Source: Cafeteria roenbergensis
Lineage: Eukaryota > Sar > Bigyra > Bicosoecida > Cafeteriaceae
Direction of reading: 5' to 3'
NCBI GenBank assembly: GCA_008330645.1
Contig: VLTN01000004.1
Location: forward strand, 310,001 to 374,000
Length of the DNA: 64,000 bases
This document shows positions 56,829 through 64,000 of the stretch, in pieces. The first letter of the stretch is position 1; every line of letters begins with the position of its first letter. Under the pieces are notes generated by a model that saw nothing but the letters and a program-made list of their open reading frames with translations, ran no database searches and was not told the DNA's origin. The translations under genes were made by a program, and so were the position numbers.

Positions 56829-58157
56829 CTACTGTGGCTTGTATTCCGCAGCTGCGGCGCGCGATCGCTGCACGTTCAGACGCAGAAGGTCCGGCCTCGC
56901 GTAGTGCCCCGCGGGGTCAAAGTTCTGCCTGGCTCCACGCACCTCCGCCAGGTCCACGGTGGCCACGATGAGGCGCTCTGCCCCGTCTGACGTGTCGTCG
57001 GGGGATACGATCCACCTCCCATCGGGGGCAGCGATGCACGACCCGCCGTTGTGAAGCACTGTGTCCAGCCCGCCGGGGGCGGAGCTTGCCGCGCTGCCGC
57101 TGCCGTCAGCACCGGCACTGGCACCGGCACCGGCAGCAGCACCGGCGCCAGTGGGAGCGCCGCCAGACCGGTGCCCGCGCATGCAGAGCTCCCGAAGGGG
57201 CACGACACGGTCCACGGTGGCAGGGCTGGGGGCGGCTCGCAGGACGGGCAGACCGGCCGCCGCAGCGGCGGGTGGAGACGCCGTCGCCGCTGCGGGTGTC
57301 GCCGCCGGGCTGGAGGCCGGTGGCGACGGCGCCGCGGCCGACGGGCGGATCTCCTCCGGGATGTCCCTCATGCTGAGAACGCAGCTGGCGGACAGGACGA
57401 AGCTTCTGCCCTCCAAGGCGACGAACCGCGTGCAGTCGCGCGTGTTGCGGTCGCTGCCTGGCCAGAGCGAGACGTGGAGGTCCTCCCCCTGGCCGTGCAG
57501 CGCAGCGCGGGCTAGGGGCATCCACGTCTCGAAGCACAGCGTGCCGCCCACGGTGAAGGGCCCCACCGGCCAGGTCACCAGCCCCTCCGTGTCGCCGTGC
57601 GCCCAAGCCAGGCGCTCCTCGTACGTGGGCACGAGCTTCCGGTGAACGGACAGGACGCGCCCCCCGCCAGAGGGGCTCACGTGCACCATGCTGCAGTAGA
57701 CAGAGTGGCCGGAAGCCCCGCGCGCCGTCCGACGCGCCGCTGTGCCGGGGTCTGTGGCGGCAAGCGCGGCAGTCGCGCCGGCGGGCCGGAACTGCGCGTG
57801 CCGCGGCCGCTCGATGATGCCCAGCACGACGTGCACTCCGTGCGCCGCAGCGGCCTTGACGATGGGGTCCAGGTGGCCGTCCTCGATGCACACCGCCTCG
57901 CGCAGGTACACAGCATGGATTGCCTTTTGCGTCGGGCTGTCAAACACTGCGCCTCCGGTTCGCTCTAGCCACACGGGGTACCCCGGAATGCACGCCTCCC
58001 CAAACGCAAGGAGCTCGACTCCCTGCCGCCCCGCCTCGGCGATCGCGCTCGCGACCTTGGCCACGCACGCGCTGCGGTCAAGCAGCGGGACGGCAACTTG
58101 CGCAATGCCCACGCGAAGCTGAGTCCGCTCCGCAGGCGGCGCGGCGTCGGCCGACAT
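56829..58157 (-). CDS. nitrilase (carbon-nitrogen hydrolase family)
   Basis: Single exon, 442 residues. The catalytic triad is in place: Glu54 (LLAFGEACIPGYPVW), Lys174 (SVHRKLVPTYEE) and Cys208 (GGTLCFETWMPL). The sequence around Glu and Cys resembles true nitrilases and aromatic/aliphatic nitrilase branches, which hydrolyse nitriles to acids, more than amidases or beta-alanine synthases. Other conserved pieces are ASCVLSMRDIPEE, NGGSCIAAPDGRWI and the closing NFDPAGHYARPDLL. An Ala/Pro/Gly-rich insertion of about 80 residues (near 268-345) contains accggc repeats and interrupts the core between the Cys and the C-terminal strands. The substrate is not determined. The gene lies 204 bp downstream of the EB1 start on the same strand and diverges from the IQ-motif gene. 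Confidence 0.85.
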   Translation of the reverse strand: MSADAAPPAERTQLRVGIAQVAVPLLDRSACVAKVASAIAEAGRQGVELLAFGEACIPGYPVWLERTGGAVFDSPTQKAIHAVYLREAVCIEDGHLDPIVKAAAAHGVHVVLGIIERPRHAQFRPAGATAALAATDPGTAARRTARGASGHSVYCSMVHVSPSGGGRVLSVHRKLVPTYEERLAWAHGDTEGLVTWPVGPFTVGGTLCFETWMPLARAALHGQGEDLHVSLWPGSDRNTRDCTRFVALEGRSFVLSASCVLSMRDIPEEIRPSAAAPSPPASSPAATPAAATASPPAAAAAGLPVLRAAPSPATVDRVVPLRELCMRGHRSGGAPTGAGAAAGAGASAGADGSGSAASSAPGGLDTVLHNGGSCIAAPDGRWIVSPDDTSDGAERLIVATVDLAEVRGARQNFDPAGHYARPDLLRLNVQRSRAAAAEYKPQ

Positions 58158-58404
58158 TGCGAATATCTACTCTTGCCCGCGCCCGTGCAGTGCGATCCGC
58201 CCGCCCCCCTGCCCTCGTCTGCTCCGCGGCTCGCGACCTGCAGTTTGCCGTCCGAGCAGCAACTGCTCGGCTCTGCCACAAGAACCCGTTTCAGCAGGCG
58301 TTGTGCTGCCGCGGGTTGTCCGCCGCCTGCAGCGCCGACTGGCGCGCGGGCCGGCACACAAGCTCGGCCCCCGAGCGCGGGGCTTGCTGCACGGCAGACT
58401 CGCA
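58158..58404. promoter_or_regulatory. divergent intergenic region
   Basis: 247 bp between the ATGs of the nitrilase (minus) and the IQ protein (plus). The plus-strand frame is open but has no ATG between a stop near 58120 and 58405. Promoters of both genes are expected here; no motif is clear. Confidence 0.45.
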
Positions 58405-61400
58405 ATGCAGCTGCCCGAGGCTTGGGGCCAGGGAGGGGCCAGGCGGCCGCGGCTGAACCCTGGCAGCTCGCTGCCGTCCCTGCCCGCGCGGCCACTGGCC
58501 CCGGAGGAGTCCCTTCCAGAGGGCCGCAGGGGTCTGCCCCCGCTCGGCAGCACAGTCGGCGCGCCCGCAGTGCGGCGCGGCCTGGGCGGCGCTGGGGCAC
58601 CGCCCCGCGGGCATGCCCGCACGGCTCGTGCCAGCGTGGACGGGCGTGCCGCGTCAGCGTACGGCGGCCCCGCAGCGTCGCGCACCGGGCGGCCTGGGCG
58701 ATCGGGCCGGCCCGTGCGCGGCGGCACGCCGGGTGCGCTGGGGAGCAGGTCCAGGGACGCTGGCTTTGTAACTGCGACGGCCGTTGGACGCGCGGCGATT
58801 CCGCAGTACGACGCCGCCGACGACCCCAGCTGCCCGCTGACGCAGAACCACGAGTTCCAGATGCGCAGGGCGCGGATGCTGCAGGCGGAGCGCGACGAGC
58901 GCGTGCGGCGCCGCAGCCGGCAGGACGGCCCGACGCAGTCGCAGCGCGGCCGCCAGGCCGGCGGCGGCACGGCGCAGGAGCGCGACGCGGACCCCGGCGA
59001 CCCTGGCCCGCACGACCGCATGCTCACGTCGTCGATGCTCCTTGCCTCCGTCACGGCCGGGCCCGGCCAGCGCGGACCCAGCCCGTCCATCACGTGGGAG
59101 GACCCGGCAGAGCCGGCAGAGCCGGAGGACGGGGGCAGGCGAAGCACTGGTGCCTTCGGGGGCTCCCTCTCGTGGGGCAACGCCTCCTGGGCTGGTAGCG
59201 CGGCGCCCCGCGCGTTGCCCTCGCTAGACGGCGGCAACGGCTTCGGCGGCAGCGGCCTCAGCGGCGGGGCGGGTCGGGGGCATTCCGCTCGCGACGGCGG
59301 GGCTGCCGGGGCCGGCGGCGGGGACCCGCGGGGCGACGAGGAGCTCTTGTCCAAGGCGGTGCGTCTGGCAGTGCTGCGAGAGGAGTACGTCACGCGACTG
59401 CTGCGCCTGGCGCCGCCCCGCCGGCTGAGGCGGCAGGGGTGGCGGCTGGCGGGACAGGGCCTGTCGGCCGCGCTGCCGCTGCTGGAGCTGCTCCGGGAGA
59501 CGACGGTGGAGCTCACCGCGGCGGTGGTGCGCTGGCGGGGCGGCATGGGCCACGCGCGTGTGTCCGCCCGCCCATTCATCCACGAGGGCGTGCCGTACTT
59601 GCTCAAGGCAGCCAGCGACGCCGGCGCCATTTCAGCCCACGTTCCCGGCATCGAGGCCGCGCTGGGCGTGGTGGGGTCGCTGGAGCGCTGCCCCGCCCTC
59701 CTGCCCGACCACGTGTTCGAGGTGGGGGCGGATCCCCAGGCGGCCGACGCCGCGGACCCCGACTTCGGCCTGTACACGCACGAGTCGGTGGCGCCTCGGG
59801 CTGGGGGCGGGCCGTCAGGCGGCGGCGCCAGGGCCTCTGGGGCGCTGGCCGGCGCGGGCGCCGAGGCGCAGGCCAGCGAGGCGGCAAGGCTCGCGCGGGC
59901 CGCAGCAACCCGGGCGCAGTCGCTGGGGGGGGGGGCGGCGGCCGTCGGCCTGGTGGGGGTTGAGCGCGCCAGGGACGCTCTCCGGGTCCTCGCGCAGGAG
60001 GAGGCAGCCTACGGCACCGCCAGCGTGCTGGTGGTGGACCCCGCGTCGCTGGACCTTGAGGCCCCGCAGCTGGTCCCCTTTGCAGCGCTCGTTGAGCGAG
60101 CCGAGGCGCGCGGGGAGCCGCCCCCGCCCCTCCCGCGCGCTCTCTTCCCCGTGGGAACGAGCGCGCCGGCGGGGAGCCTGGCCGATTCCCGGGCGCAGAG
60201 CAGGGGGGCGGGCAACGGCTTCGGAGCCAGCATCTCGGGAGCCTTCAGCGCCGGGGACCCGGCAGCCAGCGGTCACGTGGGGCTGGAAAGCGTGGACGGC
60301 GTTCGCGGCGCCTCCTTCATTCCCGGCCGGGGCCCCGGCGGCGGCGCAGGCGGAGACCACCGAGGCGCGGAAGGCCACGGGGAGGCGGTGGCCGGCCCGT
60401 TGCGGTCACGGGCGCCCACGTTCAGCTGGGCTGACGACGGCGTTGCGAGCGCGGGGCAGTTTTCGCCCGCCAGCTCGGCCGTGGGCCGAACGGCTGAAAT
60501 GGGCCTCTCGAGCATCGTCGGGGAGGGCGGCGCCGACGGCAGCCCGTTTGTCGACCGCGATCACGACCGGGACTCCGAGGGCGAAGGCGAGGCCGGCGGG
60601 TTCGCCTCCACGGACCGGTCTGCGGACGCGGACGCGGATGCGGACGCGGGCGTGGGCGTAGGCGGCGGTGCCTCATCGCTCCGCCTGGCCTCTCTGGAGG
60701 ACCTGTCGGCGGCAGACGCGGGCCGCCTTCGCGTCGCAGCCGCGGCCGAAGCGGCCCGCGTGATTCGCCCGCTTGGAGCCGCAGACGTCGTGTGTGGGCC
60801 AGTGCCCTCCCCCGATGAACCGGCCGCGCCGCGCGCCGACCACGAGGGCGACGGGGCGGAAACGCCTCGGGGCGGGCCCGCTGCCCACCACTCGGGGCTG
60901 CCGAGCAGCGGGCCCGGGGGTCGCCAGCCCGGGACCGGGGCAGAGCTTGCCGGGGCGGGAGCGGCCGGCGCGGACCTGTCTTCGGGGCGCACGGTGAAGG
61001 GCATTGCGCTGGATCCGGTGCTCCCGCCGCCGGCAGGAGCCTACGACTGGCGCGTGGCCTTCTCGCGGTACGGGCGGTCCGTTTTCAGCGCCGACGTGGG
61101 TGCGAGGCGCGCCGCAAGGCTGCAGCGAGCGGAGGCCCTGAGGCGGCGCCGGGCCGGGCTGGTCCGCGGCGTGGCCGAGGCGGAGCCGCCGGAGGAGGAC
61201 AGGGCAGTTGCGGCTCGTCGCAGGGAGGTCTCCGACGCCGCTGCTGCGGAGGAGGCCGCGCGCCCGTGGAGGAGGGGCAAGCCGCCTCCGAGGGTGGGGC
61301 TGCCCCCCTTCACGCCCGCGACGGTGCAGGCCCTCGAGGTGGCGCTGGACAGGACCCGCGAGACGCTTGCGGCGCGCCGTGCCGCCGCCGCCGCCGCCGC

Positions 61401-64000
61401 CGCCGCCGCTGCAGGCGCTGGTGCGCCAGGTGCTGCGGCCGCTCAGGAGGGCGGGGCGGGGCCGGAGGGCTCGTTCGCGCGGGCCGCTGGCCTCGACAGG
61501 GCCGCGGTGAGCATGGCTGCCGCCAAGCAGGCCGCTGTGTCCGGCTCGCTGGAGGAGGCCGAGGAGGCCATGGCCGCAGCGGACGGAGCCAGGTCGTGGC
61601 AGCTGGCCGTGCCCGCCACTCTGCCGCTGCCGTCGGCGCTGCCCCTGGAGCTTCCCGGCCGCCGGCGCGAGGTTGGCGTGACGATGGACCCAGCAGAGGC
61701 GGCGACCGCCATCCAGGCCGCCGCCAGGGGCGTGCTGGTGCGCAAGCGCTGCGCCCTGCTGCGCAGGCGGGTGCTGGAGCGGGCGGTCACCATGCAGCGC
61801 CTGTGGCGCGCCCACGTGGCCCGCCTCTTCGCCGCTGTCCTCCGCCGCCGCACCATCGCCGCCATCGCCATCCAGGCGCTGCAGCGCGGGAGGGTGGGCA
61901 GGAACAGGGCGCGGGACGCCCGCTACGCTCTGGCCAGAGAGTGGGCTGCCACGCAGGTGCAGCGGGTCCTCCGCGGCTTCCTGGGGCGCAGGAGGGCGCG
62001 CTACAGGCGGGCACTCGCCGCGTCAGCAGCGCTCTGCCAGGAGGCCGCGGCAGCTGTCACCGCTCCAGGCCTTCGCGCCCTTGCGGCCCTGCCTGCTCCC
62101 AGCCCGGAGCTGCTCGCCGTCGTGCAGGTTCTGGCTCTGCTCGCAGCCCCCGTGCGGCCGCTGCTGGCAGAGACTGGCGCAAGCTCCGGAGCCATCGCTG
62201 CGCCGTACGACCCCGTATCGCGCAAGCTCGTGCTGGCAGGGCCAGGCGGAGCGGCCACGCTCGTGGGCGTGACCGAGGGCCGCGGCATTGGCGTCGAGGT
62301 GGGCAGGGCGCCGCTGTTCCACCCGGCAGACGAGCTGCGGCGGCGGGAGCTGCTCCGGCGGGCCGCGCGAGCCGACGCCGCCCAGGGCTTTGCGGGGGCG
62401 CGGCAGCGAACGCGGACCCGCCACGAGCGAACAGAAGCGGCGCGGCAGCGGCGGGCAAGCCTGACCATGGCGTCACAAGGCATGGCGGACGCGGCGGCGG
62501 CCGAAGCGGGGAACACGCACGGGGCCGCTTCCTCCCAGGCCGAGGCGCGCAGCGCGCCGGGCTCCGAGGCCGGGGGCCCCGCAGGGAGCGAGCAGGAGCG
62601 GGCTGAGGCGAGCGGGGACGCCGCGCCGCGCGGCGACGCTGGCGGCTCCTCGGGCGAGGGCGGGTCGTGGGGCCTAAGCCACGTGCTCAGCGGGGCTCTG
62701 GCTCGCGGCGCGGTGTCCGTGCTCCTGCCCCCCGCGGCAGCGGAGCGGCAGACCGCGACGGCCGTGCTTGCGTTGCCCTGGGCCAGGCTGCGGGAGGCGC
62801 TGCGCCGTCCGGCGCTGCTCACACGGGTCCGACGGCTCGCCGCCGCTGCGCGCGGGCTGCGTCTGGCGCTGCCAGAATCCCGCCTTCGGGCCGCCCGCGC
62901 GGCGCTGCTGGACCCTTCCATCACGCCCAGGTCGGTGGCTGCGTCGGCCTCTTCGCCGCTGCCACGAGCTCTGCCCGGCCAGGCGGTCGCGGCCCTCGGC
63001 TGGGGCCAGGCCCAGGATTGGGCCACACCCCTGGACTCCGAGCCGGACGCCGCGGCTCGAGCCGTGGGCAGGGCAGGGCCATGGGCCGGAGAGGAGGCGC
63101 CCGGCGCGTCCGCGATTGGCCAGGCGCCCGGCGCCGCGCAGGCGCCTCGCTCGCTCCCCCGGCCCGCGGGGGCCGCGGGCCCGGCTGCGCACCTGATTGC
63201 GGCAGCGCGATCCTCTGGCGCGTGGCACGGCGCGCGCGCCGGAGCCGGAGGAGCGAGAAGCAGGCGCGGCTGGGAGCAGGAGGGGCTGGCCGTGTCCGGG
63301 CCAGGAGCGCTCGCCGCGGACTGCGCGGCGTCTCTGCTCGCCTGGTGCCGCTGCCTTCTGGAAGTGGCGCGGCTGACGCCCCCGTTCTGGCTGTCCCCCG
63401 GCGAGGTCCTCGGCGCTGTGGAGGACGCTGTGAGGGCGGAGGAGGCCGAGGAGGCCGCGGCTGCTCGCGACGCGGCGAGCAAGGGGCTGCCGCCCCCGGC
63501 CAGGTTGCGGCTTGCCGCCGCCGCCGCCGCCGCCGCCCCTTCTGGAGCGGGGGGAGGGGCGTCCGGAGGCGCGGCCGTGCTTGAAATCGCCGAGGCAGAC
63601 GAGGACAAGCAGCGCCGGTACATTGAAGGCGTCGTGGCCGGCGCGCTCAGCGACGCGGGGCTGCAGGCCGAGGAGGACGCCGCCTCCCCGGTGCCCGATG
63701 GAGCCACCAGCCACGCTGCCGCCGACGCGTCTGGCCCTGGGGCGCTGCCGGCGGGCGGCCGCTCCGGCCGCGAGGCCGAGGCGGCCGACGCTCCGCGAGT
63801 GCTGCCTTGGGCGCCCGCCTCCGCCACGCTGCCTTCACCCCCGCCCCTCCGCTGGATCGAGCCCTCGGTCCTGGGGCCCAGCCCGCTGCCGCCCCGGCCG
63901 TCAATCGTCCTGGTCGCGACTGACACGCCGGCTCATGCCGCTGCCCGCCTGCCCCGCGCGCTCCTCTCTGACCTGCCCGGGCTGTTCACCCACCTTCCTC
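58405..64000 (+). CDS. IQ-motif protein, 5' part, cut by window end
   Basis: A single open frame from the ATG at 58405 runs without a stop to the last base, at least 1,865 residues, intronless. The N-terminal half is Gly/Ala/Asp-rich with a short Arg-rich helix (MRRARMLQAERDERVRRR). Around residues 1100-1200 lie four IQ-like calmodulin-binding motifs: TAIQAAARGVLVRKR, TMQRLWRAHVARLF, IAIQALQRGRVGRNRAR and TQVQRVLRGFLGRRRARY. Farther on, LDPSITPRSVAAS and later ADCAASLLAWCRCLLEVARL resemble the stalk segment of dynein heavy chains and other ciliary proteins (F.P..V...S.a...L..W). It could be a calmodulin-binding cytoskeletal or ciliary protein. I do not recognise the exact family. A stretch of about ten GCC codons (61380-61410) encodes poly-Ala. 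Confidence 0.7.
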   Translation, partial: MQLPEAWGQGGARRPRLNPGSSLPSLPARPLAPEESLPEGRRGLPPLGSTVGAPAVRRGLGGAGAPPRGHARTARASVDGRAASAYGGPAASRTGRPGRSGRPVRGGTPGALGSRSRDAGFVTATAVGRAAIPQYDAADDPSCPLTQNHEFQMRRARMLQAERDERVRRRSRQDGPTQSQRGRQAGGGTAQERDADPGDPGPHDRMLTSSMLLASVTAGPGQRGPSPSITWEDPAEPAEPEDGGRRSTGAFGGSLSWGNASWAGSAAPRALPSLDGGNGFGGSGLSGGAGRGHSARDGGAAGAGGGDPRGDEELLSKAVRLAVLREEYVTRLLRLAPPRRLRRQGWRLAGQGLSAALPLLELLRETTVELTAAVVRWRGGMGHARVSARPFIHEGVPYLLKAASDAGAISAHVPGIEAALGVVGSLERCPALLPDHVFEVGADPQAADAADPDFGLYTHESVAPRAGGGPSGGGARASGALAGAGAEAQASEAARLARAAATRAQSLGGGAAAVGLVGVERARDALRVLAQEEAAYGTASVLVVDPASLDLEAPQLVPFAALVERAEARGEPPPPLPRALFPVGTSAPAGSLADSRAQSRGAGNGFGASISGAFSAGDPAASGHVGLESVDGVRGASFIPGRGPGGGAGGDHRGAEGHGEAVAGPLRSRAPTFSWADDGVASAGQFSPASSAVGRTAEMGLSSIVGEGGADGSPFVDRDHDRDSEGEGEAGGFASTDRSADADADADAGVGVGGGASSLRLASLEDLSAADAGRLRVAAAAEAARVIRPLGAADVVCGPVPSPDEPAAPRADHEGDGAETPRGGPAAHHSGLPSSGPGGRQPGTGAELAGAGAAGADLSSGRTVKGIALDPVLPPPAGAYDWRVAFSRYGRSVFSADVGARRAARLQRAEALRRRRAGLVRGVAEAEPPEEDRAVAARRREVSDAAAAEEAARPWRRGKPPPRVGLPPFTPATVQALEVALDRTRETLAARRAAAAAAAAAAAGAGAPGAAAAQEGGAGPEGSFARAAGLDRAAVSMAAAKQAAVSGSLEEAEEAMAAADGARSWQLAVPATLPLPSALPLELPGRRREVGVTMDPAEAATAIQAAARGVLVRKRCALLRRRVLERAVTMQRLWRAHVARLFAAVLRRRTIAAIAIQALQRGRVGRNRARDARYALAREWAATQVQRVLRGFLGRRRARYRRALAASAALCQEAAAAVTAPGLRALAALPAPSPELLAVVQVLALLAAPVRPLLAETGASSGAIAAPYDPVSRKLVLAGPGGAATLVGVTEGRGIGVEVGRAPLFHPADELRRRELLRRAARADAAQGFAGARQRTRTRHERTEAARQRRASLTMASQGMADAAAAEAGNTHGAASSQAEARSAPGSEAGGPAGSEQERAEASGDAAPRGDAGGSSGEGGSWGLSHVLSGALARGAVSVLLPPAAAERQTATAVLALPWARLREALRRPALLTRVRRLAAAARGLRLALPESRLRAARAALLDPSITPRSVAASASSPLPRALPGQAVAALGWGQAQDWATPLDSEPDAAARAVGRAGPWAGEEAPGASAIGQAPGAAQAPRSLPRPAGAAGPAAHLIAAARSSGAWHGARAGAGGARSRRGWEQEGLAVSGPGALAADCAASLLAWCRCLLEVARLTPPFWLSPGEVLGAVEDAVRAEEAEEAAAARDAASKGLPPPARLRLAAAAAAAAPSGAGGGASGGAAVLEIAEADEDKQRRYIEGVVAGALSDAGLQAEEDAASPVPDGATSHAAADASGPGALPAGGRSGREAEAADAPRVLPWAPASATLPSPPPLRWIEPSVLGPSPLPPRPSIVLVATDTPAHAAARLPRALLSDLPGLFTHLP
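61379..61411 (+). repeat. GCC trinucleotide repeat (poly-Ala)
   Basis: About ten GCC units encode a run of Ala in the IQ-motif protein, upstream of its calmodulin-binding motifs. Confidence 0.85.

Noticed and set aside
62001-63926. 641-codon minus-strand open frame opposite the IQ gene
   Set aside because: It is a shadow of the plus frame, which shows IQ motifs and runs without a stop from 58405.
1-64000. Search for transposons, retroelements, virus-like elements, CRISPR arrays and rRNA/tRNA genes
   Set aside because: No reverse transcriptase, integrase, capsid, transposase, terminal repeats, spaced repeats or complete RNA genes were recognised by eye.

Overview
This window is nuclear DNA from a unicellular eukaryote. 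The base composition is very GC-rich throughout. Spliceosomal introns of about 110-690 bp interrupt most genes; nearly all use GTGAG or GTAAG donors and a pyrimidine-rich stretch before AG. Gene families are eukaryotic: NIP7, EB1, a kinesin-light-chain-like TPR protein, a TmcB-like membrane protein and a DUF3638 giant. TmcB-like proteins and giant DUF3638 proteins point to a protist rather than an animal or plant. A high-GC stramenopile (for example a bicosoecid) or a haptophyte would fit, but the sequence alone does not decide. No rRNA, tRNA, transposon or virus-like element was recognised.

Layout, left to right. A PP2C phosphatase (+, 688-2393) faces a PH/coiled-coil/TPR protein (-, 3413-6161). 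Next comes an amino-acid transporter with a very long disordered N-terminus (+, 6981-12324), facing a PSTK-like seryl-tRNA(Sec) kinase (-, 12524-13651). A five-exon TmcB-like PAS multi-pass membrane protein (+, 13818-21262) follows, then a small coiled-coil gene of uncertain 3' end (-, 21556-22326). The centre is one minus-strand gene of 18.6 kb coding (22596-41448) for a 6,204-residue DUF3638/DUF3645 helicase-like protein with EF-hand and four SPRY-like domains.

The right part is dense. A secreted, membrane-anchored S41 peptidase (-, 41754-45220) diverges from an N-acylglucosamine 2-epimerase (+, 45499-46926). A TrhO-type tRNA hydroxylase fused to an O-methyltransferase follows (+, 47265-49889). 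NIP7 (-, 50124-51035) diverges from a short-chain dehydrogenase (+, 51203-51943). Then come a secreted AttH/CrtC lipocalin-like protein (+, 52445-54462), an EB1 homologue (-, 54822-56624), a nitrilase (-, 56829-58157) and an intronless IQ-motif protein (+) that runs off the right edge.

The genes do not form one pathway. Two touch tRNA modification or charging (PSTK and TrhO-OMT), one 60S assembly (NIP7), and several the cytoskeleton (EB1, PH-TPR, IQ protein). The most notable item is the TrhO-methyltransferase fusion, which joins in one chain the two chemistries that bacteria use as separate enzymes to make 5-methoxyuridine at the tRNA wobble position. Exon joins were worked out by hand from GT/AG sites, reading-frame phase and family motifs; each summed coding length is divisible by three.
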